A stretch of 64,000 nucleotides of DNA, taken from NCBI RefSeq assembly GCF_006829085.1, contig NZ_BJTC01000003.1:62001-126000 (forward strand), in the 5' to 3' direction. The notes under the pieces are model-generated. The model worked only from the letters and a program-made list of their open reading frames with translations, did no database searches and was not told the origin of the DNA. Within the stretch, counting starts at the first letter, position 1. Each line of letters begins with the position of its first letter. Origin of the DNA: Chryseobacterium sp. ON_d1 (GTDB taxonomy: Bacteria > Bacteroidota > Bacteroidia > Flavobacteriales > Weeksellaceae). Shown one piece after another: positions 37,655 through 45,906 of this stretch. Made by a program: the position numbers and the translations under genes.

Positions 37655-37681
37655 AACTTCATATCAAATTCAATACAGATG

Positions 37682-37717
37682 AAACCGCTTGAACTTAATT
37701 GTTTCAGCGGTTTTTTT
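37682..37717 (+). terminator. Rho-independent terminator after SusD
   Basis: AAACCGCT and AGCGGTTT form a perfect eight-pair outer stem, followed by a T run. The T run is shared with the spacer of the next promoter. Confidence 0.75.
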
Positions 37718-37726
37718 GTACTTTTG
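37699..37726 (+). promoter_or_regulatory. Promoter of the LytTR regulator gene
   Basis: TTG at 37699-37701 and TACTTTTG at 37719-37726 with a 17-bp spacer match the Bacteroidota consensus exactly. Only seven bases separate the -7 element from the ATG at 37734, so the message would be leaderless or nearly so. The promoter overlaps the SusD terminator. Confidence 0.7.
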
Positions 37727-37733
37727 CATCATC

Positions 37734-38495
37734 ATGAAAATTGCCATTCTAGAAGATGAACTGCTGGCTGTGAATTATCTGAAAAACCTTCTGGATTCAC
37801 AGAATATTGTCCCTGTTACAGAGACGGTTGTTCTTCGTTCTAAAAAGCAGGCAGTTGATTTTTTTGAGAAAAATTCCGCAGATCTTATCTTTATGGATAT
37901 TCATCTTGGTGATGGGATGAGTCTGGAGATCTTCGAACAGATAGAGCTTTTTGCGCCGATTATTTTCATTACTGCATTCGATGAATATGCCATGAGGGTT
38001 TTCAGGCATTTTACAATTGATTATCTTCTGAAGCCCTTTGAAGAAGAGGATTTGCATAAAGCATTACAGAAATTTATCTCTATCAGGAATAATTTTGATC
38101 CCGAGCTTACTCTGAAATCTATTTCCAGTTTGCATCAGGGAAATGCTGATATGATGAAACGTTTTATGGTGAGAGATGGAAATAAGCTCAAATCAATAGA
38201 CGAGCATAATATAGCTTATTTTTTTGCCTCCGGAAAATACCTTTTCCTTACCACAAAAGATCACCAGACCTATATCTATGATGATACCATTAAAGATATT
38301 ATTCAGAAACTGAACCCGGATGTTTTCTTTAAAATAAACCGTAAGTTTATTATCAATAAGGAAGCTGTTTCTCAAATCATTAAGCATTCCAGTCAGAAAG
38401 TAGAAATTAAGCTCTCGCCTGAACCGGAGGTAAATGCTGACGTTTTTATCAGTAAAATGCAGATTGCTGAATGTCTGAACTGGCTGAATACTTGA
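37734..38495 (+). CDS. LytTR family response regulator
   Basis: The product has 253 residues. The receiver domain (1-120) has acidic Glu7 and Asp8, the phosphorylated Asp55 in LIFMDIHLGD, Thr80 and Lys100 in DYLLKPF. The C-terminal LytTR DNA-binding domain (about 145-253) includes IDEHNIAYFFASGKYLFL and FFKINRKFIINKEAV. The ATG at 37734 gives the normal receiver start; an upstream in-frame ATG at 37689 lies inside the terminator. LytTR regulators pair with LytS-type kinases, and one is encoded at 28696. It is the natural candidate to bind the 21-bp-spaced direct repeat at 30290. Confidence 0.93.
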   Translation: MKIAILEDELLAVNYLKNLLDSQNIVPVTETVVLRSKKQAVDFFEKNSADLIFMDIHLGDGMSLEIFEQIELFAPIIFITAFDEYAMRVFRHFTIDYLLKPFEEEDLHKALQKFISIRNNFDPELTLKSISSLHQGNADMMKRFMVRDGNKLKSIDEHNIAYFFASGKYLFLTTKDHQTYIYDDTIKDIIQKLNPDVFFKINRKFIINKEAVSQIIKHSSQKVEIKLSPEPEVNADVFISKMQIAECLNWLNT

Positions 38496-38876
38496 TAAGA
38501 ATTAAATCTACATTATTATTTTTCCTTAATCATTATTTGCTAAGCGAATGAAGAAAGGAATCAGTCTCAAAAGTTGGGGGAATATTGTTTAAACTAACGC
38601 AAAGTTTTTAGCCTCTTATCTCATATTTTCAAGGGAGCAAAGGATGGAATCAATTTCATTGATTCTTTCTAAGCAAATACATATCCACTAAGCTTTTTCA
38701 GCGACAAAGTTACACTTCTTAGCTTCCTGAAATAAAACATTTGAATCACTTTTCTTTGCGATTAAAAAATGACCTGTTGTTCAATAAAAAGTATAGATTT
38801 TGTACTAGCCCTCAACTTTTGCACTTGATTCTAAATATTAAATCTTTGCGTTAAATTCTGCTTTAAGGGTACAATA
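38496..38876. other. Intergenic region with CTTTGCG motifs and a small palindrome
   Basis: No coding sequence is credible here. CGCAAAG or its complement CTTTGCG occurs at about 38600, 38753 and 38853. A perfect palindrome GAATCAA-TTTCA-TTGATTC is near 38648. Near 38815 a segment (AACTTTTGCAC) recurs at 40217 beside the second tRNA. The stretch looks like decayed or dispersed repeat DNA. Confidence 0.4.
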
Positions 38877-38907
38877 CAAAAAAACCTCTAAAATAAATTA
38901 GAGGTTT
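38877..38907 (-). terminator. Terminator of the first tRNA-Phe
   Basis: On the minus strand AAAACCTCTAA pairs with TTAGAGGTTTT and runs into T. It begins four bases after the tRNA 3' end. Confidence 0.85.
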
Positions 38908-38911
38908 TAAG

Positions 38912-38984
38912 TGGTTTCTCCAGGAATCGAACCAGGGACACATGGATTTTCAATCCATTGCTCTACCAACTGAGCTAAGAAACC
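38912..38984 (-). tRNA. tRNA-Phe (GAA)
   Basis: The 73-nt minus-strand sequence folds as a tRNA: acceptor GGTTTCT / AGAAACC with discriminator A, D arm AGCTCAGTTGGTAGAGC, anticodon arm ATGGA-TTGAAAA-TCCAT with anticodon GAA, and T arm CCTGG-TTCGATT-CCTGG. The 3' CCA is not encoded. A second identical gene is at 40277-40349. Confidence 0.97.
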
Positions 38985-39025
38985 ATTTATGTTTTTGTTT
39001 ATTACTTCGTTGTTTTAAAGTGATG

Positions 39026-39056
39026 CAAAAGTATAACATTTTATAATACGGTGCAA
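39026..39056 (-). promoter_or_regulatory. Promoter of the first tRNA-Phe
   Basis: On the minus strand TTG (39054-39056), a 20-bp spacer and TACTTTTG (39026-39033) match the Bacteroidota consensus. The -7 element is 41 bases from the tRNA 5' end. Confidence 0.8.
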
Positions 39057-39346
39057 GTATTTTATTTTATTTTTTTGAAGAAATATCGTGATAAAGCTTG
39101 TTTTTGATTTCAATGTGTTGTTCATCAGTGTTTTGATAGATTCTTTTTTTTTCCATTTTTAAATTTTTTTCTTATACTTTACTTTTTCAGATGGGTAAAA
39201 TTGCCCGCTGCATTTTAAACAGAAAAAAAATAAGTCGATCTTCAATAGGGTGAAGTGACAAACACCTGATTTATAACATCTAATAATCCTAACGGTTGTT
39301 AGTCGTACTATTACTACAGTTTTTGAAATTTAATAAGAAATATAAT

Positions 39347-39374
39347 TTGCTTTTTGTAAATACGTCTATATTTG
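39347..39374 (+). promoter_or_regulatory. Promoter of tssD
   Basis: TTG at 39347-39349, a 17-bp spacer and TATATTTG at 39367-39374 match the consensus. The -7 element lies 52 bases before the ATG. Confidence 0.65.
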
Positions 39375-39426
39375 GTGATATATAAAACGAACAATCACAA
39401 TATATTAACCATTAAAATTTATAATC

Positions 39427-39831
39427 ATGGCAGAAAGAAATTCAAGAGGAATTTTAAAATTCAACAACGGTGAAGGACAAAAATTATTAAAACTTAACTA
39501 CAGCGTATCCCGATCTACAGATGTATCAGGGCGTGTAGCATCAGATCCTTCCAATGCGCTTATCAAAATTACGGTAGAAGCTACTGAAAAATCAGACATC
39601 CTGGAAAGCTTATTGAACGGAAAATACAAACCTACCGTAGGAGAAATCACCTTTAACAAATCTCATGAAGAGGGGACTTTAACAACATTGAAATGGACAA
39701 ACGGTTATGTTATCCAACATGAAGTAGATTTCGATGCAGTAGATGAAAACAGCATGTACATCAGTTTTGTGGTAAGTGCAGAACAGATAGATCTTGGAAA
39801 TTCTTCTTATTTCGGAGCATGGCCTTCTTAA
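39427..39831 (+). CDS. tssD: Type VI secretion system tube protein TssD (Hcp-like), orphan
   Basis: The 134-residue protein matches the Bacteroidota (T6SS subtype iii) TssD/Hcp family: MAERNSRGILKFNNGE start, LLKLNYSVSRSTDVSGRVASDP, TVEATEKSDILESLLNGKYKPTVGEITFN and ISFVVSAEQIDLG. TssD rings stack into the inner tube, and some variants carry or act as effectors. No other T6SS gene (sheath, baseplate, TssK, ClpV-like ATPase) is in the window, so it is an orphan copy. It has its own promoter and terminator and sits between two tRNA-Phe genes, opposite in strand to both. Confidence 0.88.
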   Translation: MAERNSRGILKFNNGEGQKLLKLNYSVSRSTDVSGRVASDPSNALIKITVEATEKSDILESLLNGKYKPTVGEITFNKSHEEGTLTTLKWTNGYVIQHEVDFDAVDENSMYISFVVSAEQIDLGNSSYFGAWPS

Positions 39832-39853
39832 GCATATTCAGAATTTAAATATC

Positions 39854-39904
39854 AGGCAGAATAGTACATCCACCCGTTTCAGGGAATGCTGTTCTGCCTT
39901 TTTT
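39854..39904 (+). terminator. Terminator of tssD
   Basis: AGGCAGAA pairs with TTCTGCCT across a 30-base loop that may itself fold, and six T follow. It begins 22 bases after the stop codon. Confidence 0.7.
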
Positions 39905-39905
39905 A

Positions 39906-40243
39906 ACTTATATAACTCTTGGTTATATGCTAAAGCGTATTTGGCCAACTAGAAGTATTTTATATTTATCAACTGTCTGAAAAAGGTTGAGTCTTCACCG
40001 GAAACAACCGTGTGGTGAGGCTGGATATGGTGAATGGAAAATTATCAAACACTTCAAGCATTTTCGTCTGCAGTAAAGTGCAGGAGGCATCACAAATCTT
40101 TTTGCAAAAATAAATCATTGCAAAGATATTTTATCAAAAATTTCAGAATGCAGCTCAGAGGAGTGAAGGACAGAACATTTTTCTCTTCAGATTAACAAAA
40201 CTTTTTGCTTAGCCCCAACTTTTGCACCTGATCTCTTAAAAAC
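39906..40243. other. Intergenic region between tssD and the second tRNA-Phe
   Basis: I see no gene here. The end of the region repeats the AACTTTTGCAC segment found left of the first tRNA. The rest has scattered GCAAAGAT and GCAAAAA motifs and no long frame. Confidence 0.4.
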
Positions 40244-40268
40244 AAAAAAACCTCTGACTAATCAGAGG
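40244..40268 (-). terminator. Terminator of the second tRNA-Phe
   Basis: CCTCTGA pairs with TCAGAGG around CTAA, and seven T follow on the minus strand. The stem differs in sequence from that of the first tRNA while keeping CCTCT. Confidence 0.85.
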
Positions 40269-40276
40269 TCTTCAAG

Positions 40277-40349
40277 TGGTTTCTCCAGGAATCGAACCAG
40301 GGACACATGGATTTTCAATCCATTGCTCTACCAACTGAGCTAAGAAACC
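40277..40349 (-). tRNA. tRNA-Phe (GAA), second copy
   Basis: The 73-nt sequence is identical to the tRNA at 38912-38984, with anticodon GAA and no encoded CCA. It has its own promoter and terminator. Confidence 0.97.
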
Positions 40350-40391
40350 ATTATATTTTTGTTTGACTTACTTCGTTGTTTTAAAGTGATG

Positions 40392-40422
40392 CAAAAGTAG
40401 TAAGTTTTAGTATACAAAGCAA
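40392..40422 (-). promoter_or_regulatory. Promoter of the second tRNA-Phe
   Basis: TTG (40420-40422), a 20-bp spacer and TACTTTTG (40392-40399) on the minus strand repeat the layout of the first tRNA promoter exactly, though the spacer sequence differs. Confidence 0.8.
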
Positions 40423-40458
40423 GTGTTCATCGTACTTTTTTTGCATAAAATTAAAAAC

Positions 40459-42300
40459 TTACTGATTATCAGCTGGATTATTTTCCTGTTCTTTTCTGAT
40501 CTGTTCACTCATCTCTTCCAATACCGGTTTGATCGTGTTTTCCGGAAGATCACTGATTCGGATATACATCAGTCCGTCGATCGCATCATTGAAATTTGGA
40601 TCCACGTTAAAAGCAATTACTTTAGCATTTTGCTTGATGTATTTTTTAATCAGAACAGGAAGCCTCAATTCAGGTTCAAGATCATCAATGATCTTGTCAA
40701 GTTTATTAAGGTCAGATTCCATTTCCTCAAAGAAAATGTTTTTATCCCTGTCGCGAAGCTTTACCTTATATTCATTTCTGGGAGTGATATATTGAGCTAC
40801 GGCAGAATCAAAATAATTTGAACGCATAAACTCAATCATCAGGGATTTTGAAAATTCTGAAAACTTGTTGGAAATACTCACGCCACCCATAAGGAATTTG
40901 TGGTCAGGATTTCTCAGGCATACATGTACAATTCCTCTCCATAAAAGGAAAAGGGGTAATGGTTTTTGCTGATATTCCTGGCAGATATAGGCACGTCCCA
41001 TTTCAATTACTTTTTTGAAGAAAGGATGGATGTCCTGCTCAAATTCAAAAAGAGAACTTGTATAGAAGCCTTTGATGCCATATTTCTTCATCACCTCTCT
41101 TCCCAATGCCATTCTGTAAGCCCCGGCCAGTTTTTTCTCTCCGTTGTCCCATAAGAATAAATGGTGGTAATGTTTGTCATACTCATCAAGGTCAAAAGGA
41201 AGATTACTTCCTTCTCCTACAGCACGGAAGGTAAGCTCTCTCTGACGTCCGATTTCCCTCATGATAGAAGGGATTTCCTCATAAGTCGTAAAATAGATCT
41301 CATAATTTCCGTTACTGAACAGCATTTTATCAGTTCCCCTCAGTTTATTCACATCTTTAATGATATCTTCCAGAGGAGTTTCGTCAATGATATTCTGAAC
41401 AATATTTTCTTCTTTTAACAAAGGAAACTTTACTGATAAATTCTGAAGGTTGATGCTTTGAGCAAGGGATTTTCTCTTTTCATAGTAAGATTTCATCATA
41501 TATACCTTACGCTTCAGAAACTCTCCCAGTTCTTCAATCGTTTCCATTTCATCCATTGCTTTTACCGTGATGGGGCGCCCTATCCTGATTCTGATAGGTT
41601 TTTCTCTGTCATTCATCATTTCAGCGGGAAGCATCAGGGTCTGTAAATTGGGATGAAGTTTAGCGACCTGATAAAAAAGTCGGCTGTTCTTGGCATGGAA
41701 ATACATAGGAACTACCGGCACTTTAGCCATTCTGATAAGCTTAAGTGCCGTTTTTTCCCATTCTTTATCTAAAATTTCTCCGTAAGGATTGTTTTTATTG
41801 GAAACTTCTCCTGCCGGAAAAATACCTACGCAGCCTCCGTTCTGCAAATGCTTGAGTGTTTCACGCATTCCTGATGAGCTGCTGTAAGCTTCTTTTCTGT
41901 TTTCAAAAGGGTTGACAGCGATTACATATGGTTCCATAGGTTTGATCTTTTCCAAAAGGAAATTACCCATTACCTTAAAATCAGGGCGAACCTCTGTCAG
42001 GATCTTGCACATCAGGATTCCGTCAATAGCACCCAGCGGGTGATTGGAAACCAGAATAAACGGTCCCGTTTTCGGAATCTTTGCCAGATCCTCCTCAAAA
42101 GCTACATAGCTTAGGTTTCTTTCTCTCACAAATGAGTCGAAAAAGTCTTTGCCTTCCTTGTCTTTTAATTTATCGTACAGTTTATTTACTTCATTTATTT
42201 TAGCAATGCTCATTACAGCAGATGCTACCGGGTTCTTGAGGAACCCGATTTTATTTAAGCCGGAAGCTTTGATCAGATCGTTTTTCGAAATTAAACTCAT
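40459..42300 (-). CDS. Fused PlsC-type O-acyltransferase and GNAT-type N-acyltransferase (aminolipid synthesis, OlsF/GlsF-like)
   Basis: The product has 613 residues. The N-terminal half carries the lysophospholipid-acyltransferase blocks NHPLGAIDG (86-94), FPAGEVS and VPVVPMYFHA. The C-terminal half (from about 320) matches the OlsB/hemolysin-like N-acyltransferase domain (GRQRELTFRAVGEG, LAGAYRMALG, EMGRAYICQEYQ). This fusion is the architecture of OlsF, and of the enzyme making glycine or ornithine lipids in Bacteroidota: the GNAT half N-acylates the amino acid with a 3-hydroxy fatty acid, and the PlsC half adds the second chain. Which amino acid is used is not readable. It is probably bound to the inner membrane face. 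Confidence 0.75.
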   Translation of the reverse strand: MSLISKNDLIKASGLNKIGFLKNPVASAVMSIAKINEVNKLYDKLKDKEGKDFFDSFVRERNLSYVAFEEDLAKIPKTGPFILVSNHPLGAIDGILMCKILTEVRPDFKVMGNFLLEKIKPMEPYVIAVNPFENRKEAYSSSSGMRETLKHLQNGGCVGIFPAGEVSNKNNPYGEILDKEWEKTALKLIRMAKVPVVPMYFHAKNSRLFYQVAKLHPNLQTLMLPAEMMNDREKPIRIRIGRPITVKAMDEMETIEELGEFLKRKVYMMKSYYEKRKSLAQSINLQNLSVKFPLLKEENIVQNIIDETPLEDIIKDVNKLRGTDKMLFSNGNYEIYFTTYEEIPSIMREIGRQRELTFRAVGEGSNLPFDLDEYDKHYHHLFLWDNGEKKLAGAYRMALGREVMKKYGIKGFYTSSLFEFEQDIHPFFKKVIEMGRAYICQEYQQKPLPLFLLWRGIVHVCLRNPDHKFLMGGVSISNKFSEFSKSLMIEFMRSNYFDSAVAQYITPRNEYKVKLRDRDKNIFFEEMESDLNKLDKIIDDLEPELRLPVLIKKYIKQNAKVIAFNVDPNFNDAIDGLMYIRISDLPENTIKPVLEEMSEQIRKEQENNPADNQ

Positions 42301-42322
42301 GTGTGTTTAGTCGCAATTAATA

Positions 42323-43561
42323 TTATTGTGTTACCATTTGAAGAGTATTCTTGGAAATTTGTTCCAATAATACATTTTTTTCATGGTAAAATTGATCAAT
42401 GTGATCCATCTTCGCATTTCTTACTGTGAATAAAGATACATTTTTAATTGCTTCGGTTTTAAAAATTTTTTGAAGCTCTTCATTGAGCTCGTCAATATGA
42501 TTAAACTTGTCCTCAAGGCACAATGCCAGGGAGATTGCAGAATTCTGCATCAGGGAAACCTTGATCTTATATTTGGATAAATATCCGAAAATTAAGCTCA
42601 TGTGATCTTCTGCAATAAAAGAGAAGTCTCTTGTGGATATTTTCAGAAGATCCTGGTTTTCTTTCAGAATATAAGATTCCTCCTGTTGATTTTTGTCGGA
42701 AGCTCCTACTTTTGTCCCTTCTTTAGTAGGATCTACGAAAGATTTTACATAAAAAGGAATGTTTTTTTGCTGCAGCGGCTGCAATGTTTTCGGGTGAATG
42801 ACGCTTGCTCCATAATAGGCCATCTCAATAGCTTCCTCGTAAGAGATATTGGAAAGAAGAGTTACATCACTGAATTTTCTTGGATCTCCGGTCATTACAC
42901 CCGGTACATCTTTCCAGATCGTCATCGCCTCAGCATTTAAGCAATAAGCAAAAATAGCAGCAGAGTAATCAGAGCCTTCTCTTCCTAACGTTACGGTAAA
43001 ATTATTGTCGTCAGAACCGATGAATCCCTGAGTTACATAGCAGATTTCAGGATTAAGATTCGAAATAAATTCTTCAGTTCTTGTCCAGTCTACCGTACCT
43101 TCTCTGTATGAATTATCCGTTTTAATATAATCCCTGGCATCTAACCACTGATTGATAAACTGGATTTCATTCAGATATTCACTCACGATTTTAGTAGAAA
43201 TCATTTCTCCGCAGCTTACTACCTGATCATACACAAAGTTGTAGTTGGGAGACTTATTTCTTCTTAAAAAAGAGTCAATGTCATCAAAGAAGAGATTGAT
43301 TTCAGCGAAAACCGCATGATTTTCAGGGAAAAGCCCTTCCGCAATCTCAATGTGTTTTCGTTTTATCTTTTCAATCTCAGTTTGATAGTTATCTTTTTTG
43401 AAATAAAGTTCTACAACTTTTTCCAATTCATTTGTCGTCTTGCCCATTGCTGAAATCACCAGCAAGCATTTGGCAAATCCCTGGCTTTGTAGAACCATAG
43501 ACACGTTTTTTACACTTTCAGCATCCTTTACTGATGCTCCACCAAACTTGAAAATTTTCAT
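42323..43561 (-). CDS. Aspartate kinase
   Basis: Aspartate kinase phosphorylates aspartate, the first step towards lysine, threonine and methionine. The protein has 412 residues from the ATG at 43561; an upstream in-frame start at 43621 adds 20 residues that do not fit the family. KFGGASV at residues 5-11 is the nucleotide-binding opening, and TLGREGSDYSAA, the GVMTGDPR region and YYGASVIHPKTLQPL are all present. The C-terminal 120 residues form the ACT regulatory pair. It is monofunctional, with no homoserine dehydrogenase domain. The 22-bp gap to the acyltransferase gene suggests cotranscription. Confidence 0.95.
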   Translation of the reverse strand: MKIFKFGGASVKDAESVKNVSMVLQSQGFAKCLLVISAMGKTTNELEKVVELYFKKDNYQTEIEKIKRKHIEIAEGLFPENHAVFAEINLFFDDIDSFLRRNKSPNYNFVYDQVVSCGEMISTKIVSEYLNEIQFINQWLDARDYIKTDNSYREGTVDWTRTEEFISNLNPEICYVTQGFIGSDDNNFTVTLGREGSDYSAAIFAYCLNAEAMTIWKDVPGVMTGDPRKFSDVTLLSNISYEEAIEMAYYGASVIHPKTLQPLQQKNIPFYVKSFVDPTKEGTKVGASDKNQQEESYILKENQDLLKISTRDFSFIAEDHMSLIFGYLSKYKIKVSLMQNSAISLALCLEDKFNHIDELNEELQKIFKTEAIKNVSLFTVRNAKMDHIDQFYHEKNVLLEQISKNTLQMVTQ

Positions 43562-43884
43562 TAAATTGTTAAAAATAAAATTGTTAGATAAAAAATTACA
43601 TGAGTTTTTTACGGACGTCAAAATTATAAATTTACAACGAGATATGAAATAGCCAGCCGGAATGACAGAATTAAGATTTCCTTAAAATCAATAATTAATG
43701 AAATAATCATGAATTTTCATGAGCCTGATGCCCCAAATCCGGACATGAAATTTTTGATCGATATCCCGAATTATGATATGTTGCTATGTATTGTGTTGAA
43801 ATACAGTGAGTAATAAAGGTTGTAATTAAATTTTCTTAATGAAATAAATTTTCCGAAATTTGGGCAAAACGTAAAAAGAAAAAT
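43562..43884. other. Divergent control region of aspartate kinase and fbp
   Basis: The region holds no gene. A minus-strand TAATTTTG (43619-43626) is a candidate -7 element for the kinase gene, though no TTG is correctly spaced. No clear element was found for fbp. The rest is AT-rich with short hairpins such as CATGAATTTTCATG near 43709. Confidence 0.4.
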
Positions 43885-44901
43885 ATGTCAAATCAACCAT
43901 TACAGACTTTAGGAGAATTTCTTATCGATAAACAGGACGATTTTCAGTATTCTACAGGGGAATTCTCTCGTCTTCTAAGTGCAATAAGATTGGCTTCGAA
44001 AGTGGTAAACAGAGAAGTGAATAAAGCTGGAATTGTAGATATTACAGGGGCTGCAGGAAATCAAAACGTTCAGGGAGAAGAGCAGCAGAAACTTGATGTG
44101 ATCGCTAATGAGATTTTTATTACGGCTTTGTCTCAAAGAGAGGTTGTTTGTGGTATTGCTTCTGAAGAAAATGATGATTTTATTGATATTAAATGTGGTG
44201 AAAACGGTCATTTAAGTAAATATGTTGTATTGATAGATCCTTTGGACGGATCCTCCAATATTGATGTAAATGTTTCCGTAGGAACTATTTTCTCAATCTA
44301 CAGAAGAGTTACTGAGCCTGGAACTCCGGTACAGCTGGAAGACTTTTTACAGAAAGGAATTAATCAGATTGCCGCAGGTTATGTTATTTATGGGTCATCT
44401 ACCATGATTGTTTATACAACAGGAAACGGAGTCAACGGATTTACCCTGGATCCTTCTTTGGGAACGTATTATCTTTCTCATCCTAATATGACTTTCCCAA
44501 AAACGGGTAAAATCTACTCCATTAACGAAGGAAATTATATCAAATTCCCGCAGGGAGTAAAAAATTATCTTAAATACTGCCAGATGGAAGAGGGTGACCG
44601 TCCTTACACTTCAAGATATATCGGTTCTTTGGTAGCAGACTTTCATAGAAATATGCTGAAAGGAGGAATTTATATCTATCCTTCATACTCACAAGCTCCA
44701 AACGGTAAATTAAGATTGCTGTACGAATGTAATCCAATGGCATTTCTTGCAGAGCAGGCAGGAGGTAAGGCAACAGACGGATTCAGAAGAATTCTTGAAG
44801 TAGAACCTACAGAACTCCACCAGAGAATTCCGTTTTTCTGTGGAAGTGTAGAGATGGTAGAAAAAGCAGAAGAATTTATGCGTATTGACAGCGTAAAATA
44901 A
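43885..44901 (+). CDS. fbp: Class 1 fructose-1,6-bisphosphatase
   Basis: Fbp removes the 1-phosphate from fructose 1,6-bisphosphate in gluconeogenesis. The product has 338 residues, the usual length. The metal and phosphate site [10 protein letters not shown] begins at Asp118; CGIASEEND lies before it, and [23 protein letters not shown] and [13 protein letters not shown] follow. It is cytoplasmic. The stop codon is directly followed by the ATG of menC without a spare base, so the two are almost certainly translated from one message although their pathways differ. Confidence 0.97.
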   Translation: MSNQPLQTLGEFLIDKQDDFQYSTGEFSRLLSAIRLASKVVNREVNKAGIVDITGAAGNQNVQGEEQQKLDVIANEIFITALSQREVVCGIASEENDDFIDIKCGENGHLSKYVVLIDPLDGSSNIDVNVSVGTIFSIYRRVTEPGTPVQLEDFLQKGINQIAAGYVIYGSSTMIVYTTGNGVNGFTLDPSLGTYYLSHPNMTFPKTGKIYSINEGNYIKFPQGVKNYLKYCQMEEGDRPYTSRYIGSLVADFHRNMLKGGIYIYPSYSQAPNGKLRLLYECNPMAFLAEQAGGKATDGFRRILEVEPTELHQRIPFFCGSVEMVEKAEEFMRIDSVK

Positions 44902-45906
44902 ATGGAAGCAACGTATTTAAAATATTTATTACAATTTAAACGCCCGAGTGGAACATCTCGCGGCGTTTTGCTTGATAAGGAAACCTTTATCCTGACTGTT
45001 TCTGAACAAGCAAATAAAGGAATAGGAGAATGTGCCGTTTTCAGAGGGTTGAGCTTTGATGACAGGCCTGATTACGAAGAAAAATTACAATGGCTTTGTG
45101 AAAACATCAATCAGGATAAGGCTATTCTTAAAGAACAACTGAAAGAATTTCCATCAATCTGGTTTGGATATGAGCAGGCTATTCTGAATCTTAGAAATGG
45201 TGATCATCTTTACTTTCCAAGTGAATTTACCGAAGGTAAATCTGCCATTACCATTAATGGACTGATATGGATGGGAGATGAAGAATATATGGAAGAGCAA
45301 ATCCAGGATAAACTGGAAAAAGGTTTTCACTGTATTAAGCTAAAAATAGGGGTTGACTGGAATTCTGAATACACCATTCTTCAGAAACTAAGACAGAAAT
45401 TCTCCAAAAACCAGCTGGAACTTCGGGTAGATGCAAATGGCGGTTTCAGTAAAGATGAAGCGGTGGTTGTTTTGCAGCAGCTTGCCGATCTTCATATTCA
45501 TTCTATAGAACAGCCTATCAAAGCAGGAAACTGGGATGATATGGCAGAATTATGCGCAAAAACTCCTATTCCGATTGCATTGGACGAGGAGCTGATCGGG
45601 ATTATAGATGCTGAAAAAAAGAAAAAACTCTTAGAAGTAATAAAGCCTCAGTATATTATTTTAAAGCCTGCTTTGGTAGGAGGTTTTTCCGGTTCGGATG
45701 AATGGATTTCCCTTGCTGAAAAGCATAATATAGGTTGGTGGATTACTTCAGCTCTGGAAAGTAATATAGGGTTGAATGCTATTACTCAATACACTTTCAC
45801 CAAAAAAAATCCAATGCCACAGGGTTTAGGTACCGGATCTTTATTTGTTAATAATTTTGAATCCAATCTGGAACTCAGAAATGAACTGTTAAGATTCAAA
45901 ATATAA
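44902..45906 (+). CDS. menC: o-Succinylbenzoate synthase (enolase superfamily)
   Basis: The 334-residue enzyme belongs to the MR/MLE branch of the enolase superfamily. Catalytic Lys146 and Lys148 form the KxK pair (IKLKIG). Metal ligands are Asp177 (DANGG), the Glu in SIEQPI and the Asp in ALDEE. The second catalytic Lys is in LKPALVGGF. GECAVFRGLSFDDRPDYE near the start is typical of Bacteroidota MenC, which dehydrates SHCHC to o-succinylbenzoate in menaquinone synthesis. A dipeptide epimerase is a less likely alternative. No other men gene is nearby; it follows fbp with no gap. Confidence 0.88.
   Translation: MEATYLKYLLQFKRPSGTSRGVLLDKETFILTVSEQANKGIGECAVFRGLSFDDRPDYEEKLQWLCENINQDKAILKEQLKEFPSIWFGYEQAILNLRNGDHLYFPSEFTEGKSAITINGLIWMGDEEYMEEQIQDKLEKGFHCIKLKIGVDWNSEYTILQKLRQKFSKNQLELRVDANGGFSKDEAVVVLQQLADLHIHSIEQPIKAGNWDDMAELCAKTPIPIALDEELIGIIDAEKKKKLLEVIKPQYIILKPALVGGFSGSDEWISLAEKHNIGWWITSALESNIGLNAITQYTFTKKNPMPQGLGTGSLFVNNFESNLELRNELLRFKI

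Larger units (their letters stand above)
38912..40422. repeat. Duplicated tRNA-Phe units enclosing the tssD gene
   Basis: Both tRNA genes come with a similar right flank (ACTTCGTTGTTTTAAAGTG, the -7 element and a TTG 20 bp further) and a similar left flank (terminator, and an AACTTTTGCAC segment about 100 bp from the first tRNA and 50 bp from the second). The tRNA bodies are identical and the flanks have diverged. The interval between the two tRNAs is about 1.3 kb. Confidence 0.7.

Noticed and set aside
38912..40349. Integrative element bounded by tRNA attachment sites
   Set aside because: Both tRNA genes are complete with promoters and terminators, no integrase is present, and only about 1.3 kb lies between them; segmental duplication explains the pattern better.
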